Below are positions 24,451 to 34,921 of a DNA stretch of 64,000 nucleotides, piece after piece. Under the pieces are notes generated by a model that was not told the DNA's origin, did no database searches, and was given only the letters and a program-made list of their open reading frames with translations. The DNA is from Porpolomopsis calyptriformis (taxonomy: Eukaryota > Basidiomycota > Agaricomycetes > Agaricales > Hygrophoraceae): positions 661,780 to 725,779 of the forward strand of contig OX621173.1 of the NCBI GenBank assembly GCA_951640195.1, given 5' to 3'. The stretch's first letter is position 1; each line of letters opens with the position of its first letter. The translations under genes and the position numbers were made by a program.

Positions 24451-25664
24451 TCCAAGACCTTAAAGATTGCATTAGCAAAGACTTGAATCTAATCTTGCAA
24501 ACCCTGCATCACTCTGGTCCATTTCATTAGGTCTATGCAGGTTCTATTCGAGTCTCACTAAGCAAACAGGTGACTTGGTGACCATGCCGGTCAAAGCACC
24601 AGTCAATGCTCCTATGGTATCACCATCTTTTGATAGTAAGTCTCTGATATTTCCCTTAGCTGATACTTTCTCATTTATAACACAGCTGTGGGTTCAACAA
24701 CCATCCAAGCATTCACTCCAGAAATACACAAAGAGACTGACTTCACACTGTTATTAGAGCTCGATGATATCACAGGTCTGGGCATATCCGAGGCCCTCTT
24801 TCAGGGTTTATTCTTGAAGTGCTGTTTTTGCAAGATGTATATGATGCAGAGAATGTGCTTTTACTAGAGATGTAATGAGGAATGGCCTTGATGTTGGCAA
24901 CTGTTGCTGATGCAGCATACCCATGCAGTACATAAACCTAGTTGTATATAAAATCCATGCTATCTGTCATCCCGAGTTTGCGATTGGCACCAGCCAGGAC
25001 CAGCTGTTTCCGAAGTGCGAGAATCAGGCCTCGTTGATCGACCCTTGGGTGAGGTGCACACCAGGAAGTACTTACCTACTCCCAATCCCACAGATATCAG
25101 GTGGCTCTACGATAAGGGAATAACTGCAACTGAAATCATAGAGGTGACGGTGAGAGTACGAGAGGCTACTAGATCCTGGGTGAGGATCTAGTAAGCATGC
25201 AGAATGCCCTCGAAATCAACCCATGCACTGCATCAAACCCACACCTAGTGCCAAGTGATGTAAGTGTGACTCCCAATCACCCCCACTACTGCTAAGGTGA
25301 GATTGCACTATCCAGGGGAGTACTCGTGCCATGTGCTCCAAGACGACACCCAGCGCCATTAACTCCCAGATGAGACATGTCGGTGAGTGAAAAATTATTG
25401 TGGACTTCTGTGCTGATATGATTTTTTTTGAAGTGGATGACTAGTCAACAAAAGTATACTCCATTGTCTCCCACTGTTAACTAGCATCAGTACGAGGATG
25501 CATGGTAAGTTCATTTCATAGTCCTTATTCTTATGTTATCCAGGATGAACAGGCCGCATTCTTCAGCAATGCGATGGTTAAATGACCTTGTTTAAGTGTC
25601 CGTCACATATTATTAAGAACTTTTATTTTACTTCCCTTTATTATCATCTTTGCTCTCACTAGAA

Positions 25665-26465
25665 ATGATGGCAGAACAAGGTACATCCACTCCCCTACTT
25701 GTGAATCTACTTACCCCCTTTTGCAAGATCCTCTTCAGCGCAATGCTCAAGATGATGACAACATCTCCAACATTTCTTTGCAGACATCAATGTTATCTCT
25801 TGACAATGAGGATCTGTTGAACGAAACTTCGTTAGCTTTTGAGGAACACCAACGACCTAGGCTCACTCAACACCCAATCCCTCTGCCAGTTGCTGTGTCA
25901 TCTTGAAGCCGTTCAGTTGCCTATGTGGTCACTTGTGGATGGCAACTTGGTGTGTTTCATAGTTGGTAAGTTACACAGCTGAACATTGAGTACATTGCAC
26001 TGACATATTCATATTGTAGGGATCAAGCACACGCCGCAACAACTGGTTTCCCACATGCCTGTGTTGTAGGATATCATTTACTGCAAGACGCGGAGAATGC
26101 ATGGGTATATGCAGTGAAGGAGAAGCACCTTGGCACACCTCCAGGGATAAGGCTGCCAGTCCCGCCGCCTTGTCTTGCAGGTACTTGGCCATTCTCCAGC
26201 TGGCAAACCACTTTCTGGGTTGTTGTCAGAGGTAGAAACCCTGGTGCATATGAAGGACAGTATGTCCTAGCACTGTACATTGCATAAAGGCATTTGCTGA
26301 CTATTTTTGTTGTTGCAGGGAGACTGCATGTCAAGCCCTTGGAAATGTCATTGGCGGCATCTTGGAACAGGTTATAAGTATGGATGCAGCATATTGTGTT
26401 TTTGCAGAGTACTATATGGCAGGGAATATCTATGTCCTTCCACCACCTCATGTCCATTCTAATTA
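25665..26465 (+). CDS. Protein with RNase HI N-terminal/viroplasmin-like domain (multi-exon, state uncertain)
   Basis: The exons give an acidic N-terminal part (DDDNISNISLQTSMLSLDNE, 25740-25815) and then PFSSWQTTFWVVVRGRNPGA (26195-26255). After a short intron (about 26263-26318) follow ETACQALGNVIGGILEQVIS and CVFAEYYMAGNIYVLPPP. The order (FWVVVRGRNPGAYEG, then a region with G and hydrophobic spacing, then an aromatic AEYY segment) fits the small RNA:DNA-hybrid-binding fold of RNase H1 N-termini and viroplasmin. That domain is found in many agaricomycete proteins of unknown role. No catalytic RNase H domain follows. The start is uncertain. Confidence 0.45.
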
Positions 26466-26574
26466 GATAGTTACCAGTTGCGCCTCATTCATCATAAAAT
26501 TGTGTTGCGTTTTCCTGATTACATGATGTGTTCACATGTGAGTTATGGCACATGACTTTTTTTCGTGGGGCTGA

Positions 26575-26725
26575 AGGTCAACCTGCAATTGGGTAGTTTC
26601 ACTTGGTTGATAAGTCACTTTTATATAGGTTGATTGCATCAACCTAAACTTCAACATAGCATAGGTTGAAGGTCACAATTCAACTTGCTTTATGTTGAGT
26701 ATCAACCCTAGTCACACCCATAGTG
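26575..26725. repeat. CACTA-like terminus with AGGTTGA subterminal repeats
   Basis: Read from 26725 leftward the sequence begins CACTATGGGTGTGAC and is followed by repeated AGGTTGA/TCAACCT motifs. This looks like the right terminus and subterminal region of a CACTA element lying to the left. A matching left terminus was not found with certainty. Confidence 0.5.
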
Positions 26726-26824
26726 TTGAGCAGGGTGTGGGTGGGCCACCTCTGGGATCCCTGGAAAATTCACAGCATATTCCTGTTGAATTCAGAGGAC
26801 ACATCAGCAAAACCATGTGAGATC

Positions 26825-27010
26825 TATACCACTACATAGCTTAGTCATAGCTGGTCATAGCGCTATAGCAGGTCATAGCAGCCATAGCTATGTCCCCGAA
26901 TTATAGCTCTACATAGTTCCCTCCATCAACTGCACAGCACTACATAGTCTACCTGTTGTCCACATAGCATCTTATAGCTGTGAAGTTGCCTATATAGTGC
27001 TATAGAGATC
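26825..27010. repeat. Left subterminal CATAG/CTATAG repeats
   Basis: More than ten short motifs of the form CATAGC, CTATAG or CATAG occur in under 200 bp. Similar motifs lie at the opposite end of the element. In CACTA elements such arrays are transposase-binding sites. Confidence 0.6.
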
Positions 27011-27182
27011 AGCTAAGATTCACCCAGTCTGGGGATTTATTCTGCTTGCTCAATTAATTTTTGGATGCGAAAACAATCATAATTGTAATAGGAAGCTATA
27101 TTACCTACTACTGCTATAAACCCTTCAGTCAAGAATCACGGCCATGTCAAAATCGTTGTTGCGCTTCTTCCCTAATCGGAGC

Positions 27183-29811
27183 TTATGTTGGATATATGAG
27201 AAATGCGGGTATTTCACTGGGAGCATTTGCGTACCTTGCATTTGAAGCCCATGCTTTGCGCGCTGCACAGAACTTACCCCAATGATAGTTATCTCTCTTC
27301 ATGGCGTCAACAAGCCTCCACAATGCATTGTATATCGCCGAATAGGTCTCAGTATTGAATTCGTGCTTGTCGTTCCAAAACCCGGCTTGGTAGGCATCCA
27401 AGCAGCACCGGATCTGTCACAGTAAAGATAAATGCGTGAATCGGAAAAGATATCGAACATACCACAGTTGCCACCAGAACAATGACGCCCGCTGGAACTT
27501 CATCTTCAAACTCATGAGGGAATTGCGACGCCAGTTTCAATGGCCCATAAAATAAAGATTGACAAAGCTCTGCGATAGCTTGATGCATAAAGTTATTGGT
27601 CCGACCCTACAAAAACATGGTAGTGTCCGCTCTATGTGTCTTTGTGAATCATACCTGGTCATCTTTGTTTTCACCGTGGAGGAACATGCTGTTTTTCAGG
27701 AGCTTCTTGACGTTGTCTTCGATGGTGGCCATGTATTCCATCTGGCCCGGAATTATTTCTGCTGGCTCAATAGGGTAGCGAGAATCCACAATCGCCCTTA
27801 CTTTTGATTTGAGCTTGGCACGGAAGGTCGAGTGATCAGCAAATATCTGTGAGGATGTGAGTAGTGTCAGATTGTCATGGTCATGAAATACACATACATA
27901 GGCAATCATTGAGGACTGGTACTTGGGGTAATATCCTGGTACGTAGTCAGCATTAGTGTAGAAATGGAGATAACAGCATATACTATCTTCGACATGACCT
28001 CCGTTATCTTGGTGTTCAGCCAAGGCATCCGTAAGGAGCATTGATACTGTCTGGTGGTGGTCTTCCCTTGTCAGAATCGGGAATGCGCACTCCAGGGCCA
28101 TCCATAGATGAAACTTGGATTTTGCGCTTTCTATAACCCATTTCCACTGGGGGGGGTAGAAGCCTAATCTCTTAGGGTTAGCGGACGTAGTGGTGTATAC
28201 TTTACCAGAGTGTCGTCTGGACCTTTGGTGCTCATGGACAGGCCCAATATCGCTTTCAGAGTCGCAATCTGACTTGTGCAAGTCATTGTTGCCATTGCCA
28301 TGCTGAAGCCTCATGGGGTGAGGTGCTTTTAGGATGCGGTTTCTTTTTTGGTAGTTGGCAATGACATCATACGAACCGTCTTCTGTGTTTGCCTAAGAGG
28401 AAAGTTAGTTTGATGAATCGAATACTTGAATCAATCGCACAGTATTCATGTATTGGTCGTCGCGTTGTGCCCAAGTGTCTTCTGCAGTATCTGCAAAGAC
28501 CATCAGGCTAGCTATTTTGTGAAGCAGGAGATTTCACCTTTTGCCTTGGGTGTCTTGAGTGCTTGTAAAGCAATACGCTCATCCTCGGATGGTGATTGAT
28601 CAAATCCGTCTTCTGATTAAAGCACATCAGTAAAAAACAGATTATGTATGATAACATCAAGTACTCACCTAAAAGTGGGTCGGAGTGATTCAAGGTCAAA
28701 TTCGTATCGTTAACATTGTGAAGCTGGTTGTTAAAATTATTAGAGCTGCCATCAGGGTCATCTTCGTCATCTTCAGCTATAGCATTGAGGTGTCCAAGTG
28801 CGCCATCATCGTCAGAATTAGCGGATTCCTGTTGTGATGCAGTGTCCATTCCGGAATCATAATCTGAAGATTCCTGCATAGATGGACTATGTGAGTGGGG
28901 TGTCTGTATTTTTTGCTGATTATGCCTTATTCAGCCATTGGAGGGCAGCACTAGCCAAGCGGAACAGAATGATATGTGTGAGTCAATAAATCAAGTTAAT
29001 GATTCTGGAGAACATACCAGCGGCATTCAAAATACGAGGATCCAACACAGGTGGTTGGCTGTATCAGGCTAGCATCAATATTGCCCCATGAAATGATAGT
29101 GGATAAGTCACCATGCCAGTTGCCTCTCGCTAGATATATTGCAGGAGTCCTGAGTCATATCGTGGGTTTTAGGGTGAGGGTTCATGGATCGGAACCCAAA
29201 ACGGTGAGAATCTTCCTGGAGGTTGGGCTCTGTTCCAGGGGGCACAAGGTACACGGGTTGTTGAGCAGGGTTTGGAACTGAAACCAAGGGGCCTTGTGTT
29301 GATCGCACAATGCCTCTCTAAATGCAGTAGAGTGAGGTGCGGGAAGTACATGCATGTTATAGTACCCACGTCTGCAGTATTGGGCTTCCTGCGCTTTGGC
29401 GGCTGAGGGGCCATTGGGTTTTCTACCGTTGAGTCTGGGATAGTGTGGCGTGCTTGCTTCTTATGCCCTTTGGCTCCGCTGGTGAAATCTACGGCTTCGG
29501 AAACTTGTTGAAGTTGTTCGAGGGCACCCCCCACGCCCTTCGTAGAATGACTAGACCGACGAAGAGATGTAGCATTTCCTATACCAACATTATTAATCCA
29601 GGATTGCAAAATGTAATGTAGACATACCTTTAGCTCCTACAGTTTCCACTAAAGCATACGATGCTGCATCATTCCCTACCTTGTTGATGCAGCTTTTTTT
29701 CCTTCGACCATCAAGCTGATTAGGACCACCTCTGGATGCTGGCTTCTGCGCCGGCATGGCATCAGTACCAATCGTGGCAGTATCCTGGAGAGTAGACCTT
29801 GGGCGATGCAT
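27183..29811 (-). CDS. DUF6532-family protein
   Basis: Putative protein of a lineage-expanded basidiomycete family with no known activity. From the ATG at 29811: MHRPRSTLQDTATIG, then PNQLDGRRKKSCINKVGNDA, a segment typical of the N-terminus of these proteins. Downstream exons give an acidic Asp/Glu/Ser-rich part (near 28870-28700). The globular domain follows: WVIESAKSKFHLWMALECAF, then MLLTDALAEH, STFRAKLKSKVRAIVDSRYP, FMHQAIAELCQSLFYGPLKL with SQFPHEFEDEVPAG (about 27580-27500), and YSAIYNALWRLVDAMKRDNY near 27340. The stop is at 27183. Roughly 7-9 exons are needed and the joins around 28900-29200 are uncertain. I see no obvious disabling stop within the conserved domain, so it may be intact. 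Confidence 0.65.
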
Positions 29812-30080
29812 ATTAGACTCTGAACACGGGATGAATGAAGTTGGATTCGAAGTTGGATTCGAAAAAAAAAATTGCATTCTGAACTAGTGCTTATTAGGAA
29901 ACTGAATGAATAGTCCTGAATACTTACTATAAAAAGCGCGGCTAGTTTCATTGTGTTCGCTTTTGGTAACATTTAATCCAGAAACATCGAGTGTTTGGGA
30001 GAGCTGGTGGCCGGAAAAGACATACTTGATACATCATATACAAAGATGAGAAAAACTAATCACCCTCCCTGTTGGGTATT

Positions 30081-30480
30081 TCAGGTGTCAACAGCAAGTT
30101 CCCACTCAAGATAACTGCACATCTCTCGTTCCATTTGGTTTATCTCGCGCAGGGTGAACACACCTTGTGCGATGATACTCCAGGACTTGTTGGAGTAGGT
30201 GTCACCGCATATGACCTTTGAGGCGATCATGAAGGTGGAGATAAATAAACGGTGACCCGAGGAGCCTCAAGCAGTTGAGAAGCGAGCTTTTAGGCATTGG
30301 AGAAGGACAAGAGCGGCCAAAGTGACCGAATAGTGGAGTCTTGTCCTGTGGAGTGCATAGGCAATAAAATAAGGCAAATTCGCCTGCGAATGGGTTGCGG
30401 GAAAGATATCGTGACAAACTTGAATGAGAGCAAGATTGAGCTTATTCAAATGGGTCTTTTTTCCACGCAAGGTGGTCTCG
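30081..30480 (-). pseudogene. Cyclin-box protein relic (Pcl/fungal cyclin type)
   Basis: The minus strand encodes FIAYALHRTRLHYSVTLAAL followed by VLLQCLKARFSTA, a TGA, GSSGHRLFISTFMIASKVIC, then NKSWSIIAQGVFTLREINQM and EREMCSYLEWELAVDT before the stop at 30081. The pattern (RxxLH, ...LKxRF, RLFISxFMIASKV, W..I..GVFTxxEIxxMERE, L.W.L.V) is a cyclin box of the fungal Pcl type. These cyclins activate a Pho85-like kinase. One TGA replaces a likely Arg in the middle of the box. Upstream exons are unclear. Probably host-gene cargo of the composite element. Confidence 0.7.
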
Positions 30481-30564
30481 TCCGACGTGATTCCCTCTAT
30501 GACTCCAACAACAAAGTTTCGAATGCCTACGATGATATGTTTAATTTACAATAAACACGTGGAT

Positions 30565-31020
30565 GTGTGAGAGATACAAACGAGAACGTACTGTGTACCA
30601 AATTTGATATCAATCCATTGAGTATTGAGGGAGATATAGTGAGTTTTGTGGGGAGGGGGACAGCATGTGGCAAGTGGTCAGTGTAAAACAACCACTGTGT
30701 CCGGCGCAAAATGGTGCATATCCGCAGATAGGGAATAAAATGGAGAGTACGCGTACCGATTTACGCAGCTAGTGGGCAAGAATCCACGGAGAAAATCAAT
30801 AAAAAGTGTTTTGGGCGGCATTGGGCGCTTGACGCATATGGAGGAGGAGCGGTGAAGAATGGCAGAGATATGTGAGAGATAATAATGAGGACGTATCGTG
30901 TACCAAATTTGATATTAATCCATTAAGTATTCATGGAGATATGATAAATTCTGGTGGGGGGAGATGGCAGGTAAAACCAATTAGTTCCCAAACAACCGCT
31001 GGGTCCCTCCCAAAACGAAT
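30565..31020 (-). repeat. Diverged tandem duplication (about 150 bp, 300 bp apart)
   Basis: Segments 30565-30720 and 30865-31020 share long identical stretches such as GTACCAAATTTGATAT and CAATCCATTRAGTATT. On the minus strand both encode ILNGLISNLVH plus a similar tail. They look like two decayed copies of one exon upstream of the cyclin relic. Confidence 0.7.
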
Positions 31021-32205
31021 AGTATAGTTCAAAAGGGAATGGTCAGGGGGGTGTGGCTCTCGATTTTTGAAGCGTTTTGGCTTGAATCCATGGAGAAAAT
31101 GGGGGAAGGGATGAAGGACAGGCAATTGACTGAATATGGCCACTGATCGACTGCGCGTTGTCTTTGTGGTGGACAAGATGCTTTATTGTGGAACGGGAGG
31201 CTATCTTGTGTAGTTCTTGTAAGGATGCATTCGATAAACTGTGGGAGAACGGACTGAGCAGGCCAATTCGTTGCGATGCAAAATAACATACCTGAATAGA
31301 CGATCCACTGGCTCCATGACCACTGGAGACAATGCTCCTTCACTCTTGCTATTTCCAAGAACTCGATTGAGCTCCTCAATCTGCTTTCTAAATTTTGGGA
31401 TGGACAAAAGTCCGTTATCCTGACATCCTATATGACCACACTGTCACCATACATTCCATGGTATGCTTGATGCATTTTACATTTATGAAAAAGTCCCTAT
31501 TGCCATTGAAGAAACAACCAAACCTCCTGATAAACTTTCCTAATCGCACATGAATGTCAAAAAATTTAACAACAATAAAAAAGATACTCACTGCAGTACA
31601 TATTCAAACCACAGATGTGATAATGTTCTTCCCATGCCTAAATGCGCGAAGCAGGAACCTTGAGAAGAGCATTAGCGGCTCAAAAAATAAAATAAAGTAG
31701 GATGATATACTGATACAACAATTGGGAGACCCCAAGTATCCCCTGTTCCAAAAACTTGTAAGAGTTGGTAGCACTGCCGACAAGATGGCAAATCCAGCAG
31801 TGAGGAATATAATTATGTATATCTTACCCAGCAGTGTTGACAGTGGAATTCTCAATGATGACGATGACAAAAGTTGACATGGTGGTCAGAAGGATGGATG
31901 TAGAGCGCAAGAAACTACTGTATCACTGCAACGCAAAAAGACGTGAAGTCCAAGAAACAGATTTACCACTGCAAAACGAAAGGATTTGAAGCCTGTGGTT
32001 CGGTTTAAACAGGTGAAGCAAAGTCCAAGTTTCAGGGGTATGGGACAGCGTATGTGTTGGGCACTTCAAAGGGACTAATCAGTACATTTCATTGACTATA
32101 ACATACAGAGAGAATGTTGAAGGCACGGTTCAATCCAGACATATAGCAAAGGCGCCACATGGCGTATCTGCAAAGTACAGCGCTTAAAGAAGCTGTCAAC
32201 AAGAC
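31020..32205. other. Unassigned sequence inside the composite element
   Basis: Only short frames are present. One on the minus strand at 31201-31407 encodes a small charged peptide (QIEELNRVLGNSKSEGALSP); one at 31604-31870 is hydrophobic. No family or complete gene is recognised. Confidence 0.4.
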
Positions 32206-32739
32206 TCAGATGAAGCAGTAAATCAGAAGCATACCTTTATCCGACTTTATGACAATATGCCTCCTTGAATGTGGTTGCGCCAGAATGTCCATATGTCCGC
32301 TCTTCTTGATGGCCCAATGGACATGGGAAATGTGGAGATCGGCAGCTTGTTTCTTCCATTCTGCATGCTTTGCCTCCATGCGACAGATTTTAGTCTGTAG
32401 TATCGCCTCTTGTAAACGGGAATGTGCAAGTTTCTGCTCCAACTCAGTGACTTCTTGTTTTGTAGCTGCGGCATCTAGTAAATTGTTGGCATCTTCCCAA
32501 GATTGGGGAATAGGAATAGTCTAGGACAGGTGTTAAGAAGGTATGCTGGAAAAGCAACCAGAAAATCTTACGGTCGTAGCCTCGAGTATGGTGTCGAAGG
32601 CTTCCATGTTTGACTCGTCTGAAAGACTCTCGAGGTCATGAGTGTCTGTATTACTGGCAATCGCAATAGAAGTCGAGCTTCCTTGAGGGTCGAAGGTCGA
32701 AGATGAAGGAGAAGGAAGTGACTTGTCAGTAGGGAGCAT
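32206..32739 (-). CDS. Small coiled-coil protein, divergent from the transposase
   Basis: Two clear exons from the ATG at 32739. Exon 1 is Ser/Asp-rich (PSPSSSTFDPQGSSTSIAIA, then ESLSDESNMEAFDTILEATT). An intron at about 32523-32570 follows. Exon 2 is a strong coiled coil (ATKQEVTELEQKLAHSRLQE, then AILQTKICRMEAKHAEWKKQ) with a basic end. A further short 3' exon probably follows past 32235. Its ATG lies only 43 bp from the ATG of the Plavaka transposase on the other strand, so the two share a promoter region. No family is recognised. It may be an accessory factor or cargo of the element. Confidence 0.55.
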
Positions 32740-32961
32740 GTTGATTGATGTTCAAGTTTGGACTTTATTTTGATTCATTATCATGCCGCTTTGTCCACGC
32801 TGTGGAAAGAAATTCAAATATTACTCTAATGTCGCTTGCCATCTCAGCCAACCTTTATCTTTTTGTGCAAGCCTTACTAATGACCTGTTTACTACTGATC
32901 CGCAACAACCTCTGCCATTGCTATCTGTTCTGTCAGCAATCAAACATCCTTCCCCAAGTGT

Positions 32962-32966
32962 GACGG
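32962..32966. repeat. Target-site duplication GACGG (left)
   Basis: GACGG directly precedes the 5' LTR and is repeated exactly at 39945-39949 after the 3' LTR. Confidence 0.95.
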
Positions 32967-33325
32967 TGTCAGAGATATATTTTTTCTTTTTCCTTTGCTC
33001 GTCTATTCCCATTTACATCAGACAGTTTACATCAATAACCGCTTAGCCACCCAAGCTCCGCTTAGTAATAGAAGGTGACCAAGCCATATCTATATTTAGT
33101 CTACCATCACTCTCCTTAACTACATGACTCATCCATAGTCGTTACGACTCACACGTAGTCAATATGACTCATACTTAGCTAGTATATAAAGCTAGCAGTA
33201 GATAGACTTAGGATAAGTCTGTTTCTTTCATTAACACCCCAATCAGTAGTCTTCCAACCCTTTAAAACCCTACACCCAGAGCCTGAAGTAAAACCTTGCG
33301 ATCAACCCTAGACTGCCGTCTAACA
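32967..33325 (+). repeat. 5' LTR of chromovirus copy 2
   Basis: 359-bp repeat TGTCAG...CTAACA. U3 ends with a TATA box at 33183-33190. The R region is inferred to begin near 33213-33216. Confidence 0.97.
33183..33190 (+). promoter_or_regulatory. LTR TATA box
   Basis: TATATAAA sits about 30 bp upstream of AAGTCTGTTTCT (33215-33226). That is the expected 5' end of the transcript and the segment complementary to the PBS. Confidence 0.7.
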
Positions 33326-33337
33326 AGAAACAGACTT
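33326..33337 (+). other. Primer-binding site, self-priming type (copy 2)
   Basis: AGAAACAGACTT follows the LTR directly and is the perfect reverse complement of 33215-33226 in the LTR. In Tf1 and sushi elements the transcript's own 5' end folds onto such a site and primes minus-strand synthesis. Confidence 0.75.
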
Positions 33338-33505
33338 CCTTCTTGCTCACTCCACGCTATACAACCTCTACTCTGTCTGGCCAGTGCTGAAGGTCTTCAC
33401 CCACCAGATCAATTTCACCACCCAGACATCAATATTGATTAGGCTTGCTCTCTCCCCTTGTATTCCCGTCAAGCCCCCCAATATCCAACTGCCACCGTTC
33501 CACCA

Positions 33506-34921
33506 ATGGTTTTGACTCGTTCATCATCCACTATCCCTCACCCTGCTATCCCTCTCTCCCAGGAAGGCTCTCTCCCTCCTGCCCCAGCTCCCATCCCCGA
33601 CGAGATGGTTGACCCTGCCCAAGAAGAAGAAGAAGAAGAAGAACAAGCGGGTCCCTCTCACTCAAAAGGGAAAGGTCGAGCTGAGGACAATGATGAGGAT
33701 GAAGAAGAAGATCCACGCGTAGCCTTCGAGATCATGAAGCAGGATTATCAACAATTGCTGCAGGTCCAACAAGACCAAGCGCAAGCGAGTCATAGAATCA
33801 AACAACAACTCCAAGTATTGATGGCCAACCTCATAGGCCCCCAACCTGTCCCTGCCCCTCTTGGGCTATTCCCACAACCTCTCCAAGCACCCCCAGTATT
33901 CCCCCAACCTGTCCCTGCCCCTGCCCCTGTCCCTGCCCCTGCCCCTGCCCCTGCCAAGATCAAAATGAACCCTCCTAACGAATTCTCTGGTGATCCCACC
34001 AAGCTTCACAATTTCCTGCGTCAAGTGAAGCTGAACCATTTGGGACAACCAGGAATCTCAGAAGCCAACAAGATTATCTATGCCTTGTCATTTATGATCG
34101 GAGGAAATGCAGAACCATGGGCTGAGCATCAAGTAGACACTTACACAACGTTGAACTGGGTTGGTGCCGATTGGGCTGTCTTTGAAGAAGCCCTTACCTG
34201 AGACTTTGGAGACTTGGACCCCAAGTCAACTGCTCAACTGAAGATCAAGGACGTCAAGCAGTTCAACAAGAGTGCAGAGGAGTATAACATTAATTTCAAT
34301 CGATGGGCCCATGATACTGGATACGGACAAGAAGCTTCGGTGACTTTATATAAAGACAGACTCAACCCCTCCCTTTTGCGACAGATCTACCTTTCAGATC
34401 GTCAACCCACCACCCTCTTTGAATGGCAGTCTCGTGCTGCTGAACTTGACAGACGACATCAAGAATTTTTGGCTAGAACATCTTCTAAGCCCCAGACTTG
34501 CAACACTCGCATCACCAACACCCCCTACCGACAAGGACCACCTGCTGGTCCCTCCACCTATTCCAACCCTGCTGCCCCCAGAATCAAACAAGAAGAAAAG
34601 CCTGCTTCACTAGGAGGAATTCCCAAAGGAGCATGTTTCAACTGTGGATGATTTGGCCACTTTGCCAGTTCTTGTCCCAATGCTCCTAGGACGAGTACTT
34701 CTGGTTCTGGAAGCCATTCCTTCACCCCAGCAGCTAGAGGTCATGGAGGAAAGAAACCTAGTCGAGGGAGAAATATTCGAGTTCTGGAGACCTCAGCCTC
34801 AATTGAGGAGGTCAACTCCAATGAAGATTCTCATCAAGATTTCGAGAAGTGTGGTATCGTCAACTGGGAGCCTAGGAGGAAAGAAGAGCTGAAGAGAGCT
34901 TTGGAGAAACAGGGTTTTTGA
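33506..34921 (+). pseudogene. gag: gag of chromovirus copy 2
   Basis: Capsid precursor, with the start at ATG 33506; upstream in-frame codons open with TTG only. Features in order are a Pro-rich N-terminus; a Glu run followed by a Lys/Gly/Asp/Glu segment (about residues 35-75); a Gln-rich helical part; Pro/Val/Ala repeats (about 120-150); a capsid-like region (PPNEFSGDPTKLHNFLRQVK); and a C-terminal CCHC knuckle around 34635-34675. TGA codons at 34199-34201 and inside the knuckle at 34649-34651 break it; both occur in copy 1 as well. The frame ends at TGA 34919-34921, immediately after the slippery heptamer. Confidence 0.9.
34912..34918 (+). promoter_or_regulatory. Candidate -1 frameshift site GGGTTTT
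   Basis: Read G GGT TTT in the gag frame, with TGA (34919-34921) as the next codon. The pol frame opens at 34918 (TTG AAC AGT). This fits X XXY YYZ slippage and is identical in copy 1. Confidence 0.7.

Noticed and set aside
26825..27010. CATAG motifs as a CRISPR-like array
   Set aside because: Units are 5-7 bp with irregular spacing and no spacers; this is a eukaryotic genome and the motifs match transposon subterminal repeats.
29593..29972. Poly-A-adjacent frames at 29593-29972 as separate genes
   Set aside because: The DGRRKK segment fits the N-terminus of the DUF6532 gene, so these were folded into that model rather than called separately.
31604..31870. Hydrophobic 88-codon frame at 31604-31870 as a membrane protein
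   Set aside because: It has no supporting exon structure or homologue. Another frame of the same stretch looks equally protein-like, so it was left unassigned.
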